Source: Pratylenchus scribneri (Eukaryota > Nematoda > Chromadorea > Rhabditida > Pratylenchidae). From it: DNA of 64,000 nucleotides. The DNA lies in the NCBI GenBank assembly GCA_030063045.1, contig JAQSEB010000112.1, positions 248,001 to 312,000 on the forward strand. The letters run 5' to 3'. The notes beneath the pieces are model-generated. The model did not search any database, was not told the DNA's origin, and was given only the letters and a program-made list of their open reading frames with translations. How positions within the stretch are numbered: the first letter of the stretch is position 1; every line of letters starts with the position of its first letter. Of this stretch, positions 55,932 to 64,000 are shown piece by piece. Position numbers and translations under genes: made by a program.

Positions 55932-58900
55932 TCATCCCAAGCTGACCGATTTGTTTTCCACTGATCGATTTTCTGGAATTCCAACCATCCAGCCTAATTG
56001 CTTTTTAAATGCCGCCTTATATTCTGTACTGAAAAATTTTACAGACAATTTAGTATAAAAATTTAAAAATTGAGGATGATCATCATAATTTAATGGAGGG
56101 AAATGGTATTAAAAGTAAAAAATATTTGAAAAAGAAATAATTTAAATAAATTTTTGAAAAAAATTGGTCCCATTTTAACGCTAATTTGAATTTCTTTCTT
56201 ATTGAATAAGTCATTTTCTCCTCGAAATTCTTCTAAAACCATTTATTCCTTCTAAAAATGCATATTTTATGGAAACAAATTAACATAAAAATAAATTGAA
56301 CCTGAATAAGTAAAGGACTGGAGCATTGCTGCTGTCGGAAATTATGTACAAACAGAGTGTCGGATAAATCACATAATTTTCAACGTCAATTGCGTCAAAA
56401 TGAACATATGCCAATATGGATCGCCATAATGTGGTCTAAATTATTAATATGTAAATTTAATCTATAAAAATCAAAAAAAAATGAAATACTTTCCTATAAT
56501 TTTTACCATTTGTTCAAAAGCTTTTTTATTTTTACATTTTATCAATATAGTAAAAAATATTCATGAATGTGTGTCAAATTTTTCATTAAAATCCATGACC
56601 TTCTAATATAGTAATAATAAGAAGGCACAATCAATATTTTTCGATCCAATTACAATTTTTCCATTTTATTTTAAAAAATTTTATATAAAGATTCTACAGA
56701 TGAATATTGTGCTGTATTGTTTAATTTCAATACTATTTCTATATTTTATTTTATTAAATTATTCAATTTGATTAATTTTTATATTATTACCACTAGGGTA
56801 GGACAGAGTCGGGTACCCGAACCGGAACCGAACCGAGGCCATTTTTGGGCTTAGAACCGGAACCGGAACCGAGGTCTTGGAACCGAGCGGAACCGGAACC
56901 GAGGGTCGGAACCGACCGGTTCCACGGTTCTGCTATTCACCCCGAAGAGAAATTTTTTTGTAAAATTTTACATTTGTGGGGCCATTTTTGGGTATAATTT
57001 TCCCCTAACGGGCCATTTTTGGGTAAAATTTTCCCCTAACGGGCCATTTTTGGTCTATTTTGCTCTCCTGGGTCATATTAAACTGAAATTTTTTCTTTTA
57101 TCGGACATGTATAGTTAAAAAAATACTTATATGTATGTCTACTTTTAGTCTAATTTTTTCCCTGCGTGGCTATTTTCTATTTTTTGTCAAAAATTCTACC
57201 TTTTATGACCATTTTCCTCTAAAATTTTCGCTGGCGGGGTCTTTTTGATCAATTTTATCTTTATAGTCTATTTTATTGAAGCAGACCTAGTAGAAGATTT
57301 AAAAATGATGAAGAAATTAGTGAATACATTATATTTGAATTATTTTATTAGTTTTTTTTCGATATTTTATGAAAAAATAAATTTTAAAAATTTTTATGAC
57401 CATTTTTCAAAAAACCCAGGAACCGTGAGAACCGGAACCGGAACCGAGGATTTTTCAGGAACCGGAACCGGAACCGCGATCTAGGAACCGAGCGGAACCG
57501 GAACCGGACACCTCGGTCTAGAACCGACTCTGTCCTACTCTAATTACCACTGTTCCATTCTCTCAAATCCTTCTCCTCTCAATGATCCCATCGTAAAATG
57601 CCTTTGACATTCTCCTCTGTAAAATGCCCCACTCTTACTCCCTTTCATATTGTAAAATATCCCTCAAGCATTGCTCAATCCCCTTTTGATGTACTGTACA
57701 CTTATCTAATTTTCTGGCGCCTATTTAAGCTGACCATATCCCAATGTCATTCAACTTTTTCACTCCTTTTCGACACCCACTCTTCCCACTAATTGAATCC
57801 AATATTATTTTTCGTAATTGAAGTTATTTAATTTATTTGGAAGTAAAGAACTTGCAAAAATTGAGTTAAATTAAAAGGATTTGATCAGAAAACCGTAAGG
57901 TTCGGACAGAGCAAATAATTTAATCAAACCAAAATTATTAGAAAAACTCTAATTATTTGTCAAAAAATTCCAAATTCACCTGAATATATCCAAATAGCGT
58001 GATTGCAATTAGGACAGTCAATGATTTAATCAATTTCCTCTTTTTGACATCAATTTGTTGATCTGCTCCATTCAATTTTTTGCAAGCAATGACCAACCAA
58101 ATTAGCACATAACATCCAAAAATGATCAAATTCATTATTGTTGCCGATATTTGGATTGGCGCCTGTATTTCTGGTTGGACCAATTCCGAAGAAGAGCACA
58201 TCACCATTCTAAAGGATATGAATGTTTCCATTTATTAAACTATTAAATTACTTTTCTGGGTGCAAATTAGCCGCTGTATTGAACAAATAAGTAATCCAAA
58301 GTGCTCGGATGAAGCAAGGAATGAAAACAGCCCAAAATGTTTTGCATCGATCTCGGGTCATATACCTTAAAAATGTATTATGCAAGACTCTCTCACTAAT
58401 TCCTCATCTGTTATCATTGATCAATTTTTATTAAGGCTGAATGTATTAATAAAAATAATGTTATTAATAAATATTCTAATTTTATTAATAGATTATATTT
58501 AATTTGTTATCAGAAAAGATTGTTATTTTTAGTAATGGTCTGATTTTCAAATAATATTGTAAAAAGTATAATATATATTAAATTTTTTGTTTAATAAGTA
58601 CGAAAAAATATAATTTCTTAATTAATAAAGATGTCAAAATTAAAAATAACCAAATTGGAAATAAAACACTGATCAACCGATCGACTCCAATGCAAATTTG
58701 CATGGATGAAGCCATTGAAGTGCTGAAGAGCGGAAAAAGTTGGATATAATAGCAATGAAGGAGAGGGATGAAATTGGTTCCAATTTGGAGGAGAATATAT
58801 TTGACACTCATTCCAAACAGTAAAGGAATGTAGAAAAGTGAACTGAGGGCAATTATCACATTGCAACGATTGTGCATGGATCTGAACGATATGGAATTAA

Positions 58901-59566
58901 ATATAAATATTTATAAGTACTTAGTAGAGAAAATTTTTAAAAAATTGGAATTTTTTCTATAAACCCCCAATTTTTATTAATAGGCATATTGGACTCATTT
59001 ATGGAACCAAAAATGGCAATTTTTTTTGCCAAAAATAGGTGCTTATCGATAATCCGTAGGCAGAACTTTTTGAGTTACCAGGGGTAAGGTGAGGGTAGCC
59101 CTATCTCATATTTTCCTTAAACCTAACCCTAATCATCTATTGGGTGAAGGGGGCTTCATTTCTAAAAAAAGCATCGGCCCAATGCCTACAGGTATCAGAT
59201 AAGTACCAAAAAATATTGATATCGAAATAAAAATGGTAATTAATTTTTTATCATCAAAATTGGCTAAATTAATTAATTACATTCCCCGTGGAATTCTATA
59301 ATTTAACGCTTCCAAAATTTGGATTTATTATTGCATTAAAAATTCAAAAATTCGAAAGTTTGACTTTGTTTTTATTGTAACATAGACCATTGCTGAATTG
59401 AGGAAAATGCCGAGAACACAAAGTCCTGACAAAAATCCATATTTTGCAGTCAAAAGCCACAATTGGCCAGAATTATTGTAGAATTTGAAAACCTTAAAGT
59501 TTTTTGATTTTTTTAAAAAATTGAACCAACCGGATCCAAAATTTGAAGATTAGCCGACGAATTCAT
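55932..59566 (-). CDS. Srsx-like G-protein-coupled receptor (~322 aa)
   Basis: Minus-strand exons 59566-59531, 59492-59365, 58881-58651, 58365-58252, 58208-57980, 56435-56302 and 56028-55932 join in phase. The short exon 1 has an Asn-X-Ser site (MNSSANLQILDP). TM1 (FLSGLCVLGIFLNSAMVYVT) is followed by IKTKSMHNRCNVIIALSSLF. TM3 ends CIGVDRLISVLFPIWY, the DRL/FP signature of Srsx and rhodopsin-like receptors. Then come RCKTFWAVFIPCFIRALWIT, TM5-TM6 (IMNLIIFGCYVLIWLVIACK; LIKSLTVLIAITLFGYI) and TM7 (SNAPVLYLF), followed by a cytoplasmic helix STEYKAAFKKQLG. Family role: chemosensory or peptide GPCR. Intron 5 is 1.5 kb and hosts a 749-bp hAT-like element. Another small fold-back sits in intron 2. 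Confidence 0.9.
56794..57542. mobile_element. Complete TAGAGTAGGACAG-family hAT-like element
   Basis: 749 bp with termini TAGGGTAGGACAGAGTCGG / CCGACTCTGTCCTACTCTA and an exact 8-bp duplication ATTACCAC (56786-56793, 57543-57550). Both ends are arrays of GGAACCGGAACCG units. The interior carries GGGCCATTTTTGGGTAAAAT tandem units and a degenerate AT-rich part. No transposase. A partial copy is at 35411 and a third starts at 63827. Confidence 0.92.
59023..59214. mobile_element. Small fold-back element in Srsx intron 2
   Basis: Inverted ends GGTGCTTATCGATAATCCGT then AGGCA, and TGCCTACAGGTATCAGATAA then GTACC. The centre has GGTGAGGGTAGCCCTATCTC and AACCTAACCCTAATC. Confidence 0.65.
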
Positions 59567-60967
59567 AAATTTAAATTTATAAAAAAATAAAAGTAAATGT
59601 TGGTTTTCAGGGAAAAAATATATTAAATTACACAATAAATTTAATAAAACACTGTTTTTTCCTTAAATTAATCAAATTTTAAATTGAATTTTACTTTTGA
59701 TAGAATAACAAAAAGAGACAATTAATTTTAAAATTTTAGTTATGAAAAAAGATATTTATCTCAAATGAAATTTTTCCAACAAATTTTGGCAAATATTTTA
59801 TTTGAATTAAAAGAAAATTTTTAAAAAATAAAAATGACTGAAAAAAACAAATTTGTTGCCTTTTTAATGAGTAAAATAATTCAAATGAAAATATTTAATG
59901 AGTTCACTCGTAAAAATGAGACATCAAATAAATCACGCAAAAATTTTTAATTAACCAATTCCATGAACACACTTTTTGTTGTCGGGAAATAGTGCAGAAT
60001 TATGAGAATTTGGGTATTAAAATTTTAAAAAATGTATCGAACTTTGATTTTTAAAAAGTTTACCAATTTGATGCGTCTGCAATTTTTCTACTAAAATAAT
60101 ATTAATTAATATAAAAAGATAATTATTTGTTGAATAAATTTTTATTTGCTGGGAACTATACCAAAAAACCATTTCTTTTGGTTTTTCGCTTTTTCAATTC
60201 AATAATTCTTCTCAAACCGATAATACTCCCCCATCCAATATCCCATTGTGTCCATATTCATCCAATATCCATTCATTGGGTGTGGTCTTTTATTAAATTT
60301 GTTTCCATCTGAATTCAAAATTCACATCACAATGCTTCTGGGCATTGCTTCTGGGAAGCCGGAATCCAGGCTTCATTTATTAAAGCCACAATGCTTCTGG
60401 GCATTGCTTCTGGGAAGCTGGAATCCAGGCTTCATTTATTAAAGCCACAATGCTTCTGGGCATTGCTTTTTCGGCCACCCATTTTTTCAGTTTCCACATA
60501 CAAAATTTTACATTGTTTATGTTTTTTATTTAAAAAGAAATATACATTTGAAGAATTGCGGAATTGCCCTTATTACTAGAATTGTGGAATCGACCTAGAG
60601 AGGAAATATTCAAATAAGAGTTAATAAAAAACTAAGTTTATCCATGAAAATTTCAATTTGCCAAATAAAATGACTTCCCAATTTTAAATGCGTCTTTTAT
60701 TTATCAAAAAAGCAAATAGCAAATTAATCATTCGCCAAATAAAGAAAAAACAGGTTTTGTGTGAAGGGAAATATGAATGAGAGGGAATTTGTGTTTGTAT
60801 TTGCTCAATTCAATTCCCATTCTCTAAATCAATAATATTATTATGAGTGAGGAGGTGGAATTCGAGAAAATTAAGTCTCATTACATTAATAAATTCATTT
60901 TCAAATTTTTTCAAATTTATAGAAAATTGAAATTCTCATTGGGCATCAACTTTTTCATTAATTCAAA
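59567..60967. other. Intergenic region between Srsx-like and CISD genes
   Basis: The two genes diverge from here, so both promoters should lie in it, but no motif was recognised. It contains the tandem repeat at 60328-60470. An ATG frame at 60843 that overlaps the CISD first exon in another frame does not fit the splice phase. Confidence 0.5.
60328..60470. repeat. 59-bp tandem repeat, ~2.4 copies
   Basis: CACAATGCTTCTGGGCATTG, then CTTCTGGGAAGCYGGAATCC and AGGCTTCATTTATTAAAGC, is repeated at 60328, 60387 and partly 60446. The copies are almost identical (one C/T difference), so the duplication is recent. Confidence 0.95.
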
Positions 60968-62242
60968 ATGTCTGATTTGTCTTCAGGAGGCGATTCAATG
61001 GGTTTGTTTTGAAATTAAGATTTGAAATCAGATTAACAAATCCTTGGAAATATGATCCATTTTTTATTTTATAAAAATAGGAATTCTAACTAATTCTGAA
61101 TGGCTTAACTCGTGAAATTGAATTAAGTACAATTTGTGATTACTATATGAAAAATGGCCATTTTTATAAGCACAAACAGTGGTGAAAATCGCAGCAGTTG
61201 TCGGTGGGATTATTTTTGTTTTTCACCTTGGCAAGTGCTATGCAAAAAGGCGCTGCAATCATGAAATAGATCTTCAGTGCGACAAGGTATGAAATTCTTC
61301 TAACATAATTAAAGTTAAAGGTATATATCATATTTTTTTTGTTAATATTTATATTTCTACTTTTTAAAATTTCTTAAAAAAATTTTAATAATGCTTTAAA
61401 ATGAATAAATAAAATATTAAAAAAATATAAGTTTCCGTTATAGGTTTAAGTATACTAGATTAAATAGTCTTATTAATTATTAAACCAAGTAGTAAAAATA
61501 ACTTACTATATTTAAGTAAGACTAGTTACACTCTACTTAATTTGGCATTTAATCAAATTTTTAAATTTATCAGTACCCGACCAAAATATTAATTTAATTT
61601 AAAGATTAAGAAACTATAAAATTCGTTTTGACAGTCTTTATAATCATTTTTGATGATGCAAAATACATAGGACTTCTATGTTAATACTTAAAAAGAGTAC
61701 CGGAAATCCTCTATTATGTCATCCCCTCCCCCACTCATTCTATTAGAAGCCTACTACTATTTATACTTTGGATTTGGAGGGCTTATGAAAATTAATTATC
61801 CGCTCAGAATCCTCTAGCAGCTTTTCTTATAAAAAATAATTAAATTTTAGGTGAAATTAAGCCGGAATAAGCCTTTTTATCTCAAAAAATTACAAAATCT
61901 CCTACTGTTTACAAAAATTAGTAGTCCAATGCCATTAATAAAGGATTTACTGTGTTTGAAAAATTTATTTAGATAAAACATGTGGTGGACATTGAAGATA
62001 TGAACAAAGAACGGAATGTATTCTGCCGATGCTGGCGCAGCAAAAAAGTCATAATAAAATTTTTAAAAATTATTTTCATCTTTTACAGTTTCCTTATTGC
62101 GATCAAACGCATGTGAAGCATAATGAGGTTTGTCTTTTTACTGAATTTAATAATTTCCATTATTTATTCACTCCTAATTTAGGAGACCGGCGATAATGTA
62201 GGCCCATTGGTGATCGTTAAGAAAAAGCAAAATTCTACTTGA
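60968..62242 (+). CDS. cisd-1: CISD / mitoNEET-type iron-sulfur protein (~104 aa)
   Basis: Exons 60968-61001, 61180-61286, 61973-62047, 62089-62127 and 62183-62242 join in phase. The product has a short N-terminus, one membrane anchor (VVKIAAVVGGIIFVFHLGK), a linker (HEIDLQCDKIKHVVDIEDM) and the CDGSH-type fold [20 protein letters not shown] followed by EETGDNVGPLVIVKKK. The length and order match CISD1, a 2Fe-2S protein of the mitochondrial outer membrane (CISD2: ER) involved in iron and redox balance. The four cluster ligands, three Cys and one His (C-X-C ... C-X3-H), are all present. Oddity: the usual Gly after Asp in the CDGxH motif is Gln here. Intron 2 (686 bp) contains repeat debris. 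Confidence 0.95.
61287..61972. other. Large CISD intron with repeat remnants
   Basis: AT-rich. 61735-61960 keeps TTCTATTAGAAGCC and CAGAATCCTCTAGCAGC, remnants of the small MITE family of 18270-18373. Confidence 0.4.
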
Positions 62243-62933
62243 GATGATTTTGAATGGATTATTGAAAATCATAAAATATTTTATCTTTTATTGTTCATTT
62301 TTGCCATTTGTTTTATCAAAAAAAGTTAAATATGATATGAATGGAAAGATAGTTATTTGAATTTTTTAAAATAAATTCTGATATTGGAAACAAATTAAAC
62401 TAAATCTTTATTTCGAAATATACACATTATGCTTTTTCACTATTAGGTGTACAATGATTTCTCTATTGTGAACTATTTAATTAATAAAAAATATTTTGAA
62501 TAAAATAAAATTAAAAATTGGATAACGGTAATAAAAAATAAAATAAATCGAAATTTTCAATCATCTAATCCTTTTTTCTTATCTAACAATTAGAGCAAAA
62601 ATCAGCTACTATCTAATAATGAAAATAATTCATAAAATTCATTTCCTCATTTCGTTTGTCACTCATGAGCTCATGACGATAGCAAAATTGTTATTGAAAT
62701 TGTGATGGGTGAATTTTACGATTGTTTACCTGCCACAAAAAATTATTTCCTCGTTTGAATTTTAGAAATTTACATAATCCATTCATTTTTATCAAAACAA
62801 GTTGGCTTGTTTGAAGTTTGGACTTCACAAAAGAGGACTCTTTAAAAGGCAGTGCTGAAATTGCTGTAGAGTCAATTTTTATATTTTACAACCAAATCTT
62901 CAATTCCAACTATTTCAAAACCAATCATAAAAA
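62243..62933. other. Intergenic, AT-rich
   Basis: Putative 3' region of the CISD gene and promoter of the next gene. No repeat or RNA recognised. Confidence 0.5.
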
Positions 62934-63627
62934 ATGTCCACTAAATGCTTCTTCAAATTTCTGCTCACTGCCCAAATTGCTTTATGGATTGGATCGAGTT
63001 TTCTATGTCAGTGACAATTCCTTGTCAAAGACATTACATTTAAATTTTTGAAATGGGAAACCCATAAATTATTGAATTTCAACAAATTTTTTTGTCGTAA
63101 AATCTGATTTTTAAGCCCATAAAAATGGTTTAAATCTTTTTCCATTATTTAAATAATATCCTGCTTTTTAAGTTTTATACCCTAGCCTTGGCCTAAATTT
63201 AAATCAAATGTAAAAAAAACATTCCCTTAATTCCGATTAATTGAAAAATTTTGGGTTAATTCATTTTTATATGGGTAAAATTTTTTTATTTTCTTATTCG
63301 ATAAATTATCATATTTCAGATGGAATATCTTCTGGCGTTACAATTCAAGTTAAATGTGGATTGGCTTGCAATTGCTATGATGATCCAAATGCCAATCCAC
63401 AAGTTAATTACCAGAGTTGTGGTAGGGGAAATGAATTCATTCAAACATTTCCACCAAAATAAATGTTATTTTCAGAGGTATCCAGGCAAATTCCAATCCA
63501 TCAAAATCAGCCTGAACCAACTTGCACTTCGGTCAAAACAGACACGAGCATAGATGTGTTGGGCCGATGCGAATGCTGTAAGGCTCCACAAATGTGCACT
63601 GCACCAAATAATGGAATATGCCAATGA
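62934..63627 (+). CDS. Small secreted cysteine-rich protein 2 (~108 aa)
   Basis: Exons 62934-63006, 63320-63421 and 63476-63627 join in phase. The signal peptide is clear (MSTKCFFKFLLTAQIALWIG then SSFLCQ). The mature part has about ten Cys, in KCGLACNCYDD, YQSC, PTCTS, GRCECCKAPQMC and NGIC, ending in TGA at 63625. The donor of exon 1 is T|GTCAGT, weak but phase-correct. The Cys spacing does not match protein 1 at 48024, and I do not recognise a family. Secreted extracellular location is inferred from the leader and Cys content. Confidence 0.75.
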
Positions 63628-63826
63628 TTGATGTTTAATTGGACTATCCAATTCATAAATCAATGAAATATATTTAGAGAAACCAATTTAAAGAATTGAA
63701 AAATTGCCGAATGTTAGAATTTTGATCCTAATTTTCTCAAATAAAATTGTCGATCGATCTACCGGTTTCCGCCCTTTTTCTATTGTTGTTTGAGCTCTAG
63801 AGCCCAATTACTGATCAGTTACTGAT

Positions 63827-64000
63827 TAGAGTAGGATAGAGTCTGTTTTTAGACGGTCTCGGTTTGAAAACCCAGTTTTTGGTTTTTGAAAAAAGTCGGT
63901 TTACGGTTTCGGTTTCTCCTATTTTCAGTCAGTTATTATGAGCAAAATTTCGAAATTTCGGTCTGAAATTTCACCGATTTTCTCAAACCGAACCGACTCT
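63827..64000. mobile_element. TAGAGTAGGATAG element running off the window end
   Basis: Starts TAGAGTAGGATAGAGTCTGT and, at the window edge, reaches AAACCGAACCGACTCT, the mirrored terminus minus its last ~12 bases. Its ends use CGGTTTCGGTTT units where relatives use GGTTCCGGTTCCG. It is a short third member of the 56794-57542 family. Confidence 0.8.

Noticed and set aside
58618..58866. 82-codon minus-strand frame beginning MQCDNCPQ
   Set aside because: It is the +1 shadow of the Srsx receptor exon 58881-58651, whose frame shows the DRL/FP receptor motif.
60843..61025. 60-codon ATG frame upstream of the CISD exons, first taken as the CISD N-terminus
   Set aside because: Its phase does not fit the membrane-anchor exon. 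The ATG at 60968 in another frame gives an exact phase match and the usual CISD length.
1..64000. A CRISPR array, phage, or bacterial operon as the expected novel system
   Set aside because: Gene structure, introns and gene families are nematode nuclear throughout; the tandem arrays lack repeat-spacer organisation.

Overview
The window looks like nuclear DNA of a nematode, most likely a tylenchid such as a root-knot (Meloidogyne-type) species. This is inferred from strongly AT-rich sequence, many introns of about 35-60 bp ending in TTTCAG/TTTTAG, and nematode-expanded families: Srx, Srsx and Srt chemoreceptors, divergent nuclear hormone receptors, BTB/POZ, SPRY and C-type lectin genes, and small secreted cysteine-rich proteins. 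No bacterial operon, phage, CRISPR or rRNA is visible. Gene models were spliced by hand from reading frame, GT/AG sites and intron-phase agreement. Where phases close over many exons the model is strong.

Layout. 1-6.3 kb: two secreted proteins of unknown family and a basic Gly/Arg-rich open frame (+). 6.6-11.8 kb: a complete ACAP/centaurin-beta (CNT-1-like) Arf-GAP gene (+) with BAR, PH, ArfGAP and ankyrin domains, but with a 995-bp hAT-like element inside a coding exon. 12-15 kb: an F-box-like gene (+). 16.6-19.2 kb: a coiled-coil/SPRY gene (+). 19.3-20.1 kb: a BTB/POZ gene (-) with no visible MATH part. 20.4-21.7 kb: a large fold-back element. 22.0-24.2 kb: a secreted C-type lectin with an acidic tail (-). 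24.2-27.5 kb: intergenic, with an unexplained GC-richer island. 27.5-29.9 kb: nuclear receptor A (+). 31.1-34.1 kb: a legumain-like C13 protease with an altered specificity pocket (+). 34.3-47.6 kb: a symmetrical duplication block in which two paralogous ~575-aa secreted proteins of unknown family lie in opposite orientation (34.3-37.8 minus, 44.7-47.6 plus) around two tandem nuclear receptor paralogues B and C (38.1-43.4, +). 48.0-48.7 kb: a secreted cysteine-rich protein. 49.4-50.9 kb: a decaying, partly duplicated Srt-type receptor. 51.1-52.9 kb: an Srx-like receptor (+). 55.9-59.6 kb: an Srsx-like receptor (-). 61.0-62.2 kb: a CISD/mitoNEET-type iron-sulfur protein (+) whose CDGSH motif reads CDQTH. 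62.9-63.6 kb: a second secreted cysteine-rich protein.

The non-genic part is dominated by small palindromic or terminal-inverted-repeat elements. Several carry clear 8-bp target duplications and TIRs beginning TAG or CAG (hAT-like). Most lie in introns or between genes. Three introns also hold minisatellites. The genes do not form one pathway. The main themes are chemosensation (three receptor loci), transcriptional regulation by nuclear receptors, secretion (lectin, protease, cysteine-rich and unknown secreted proteins) and heavy remodelling by non-autonomous DNA transposons.
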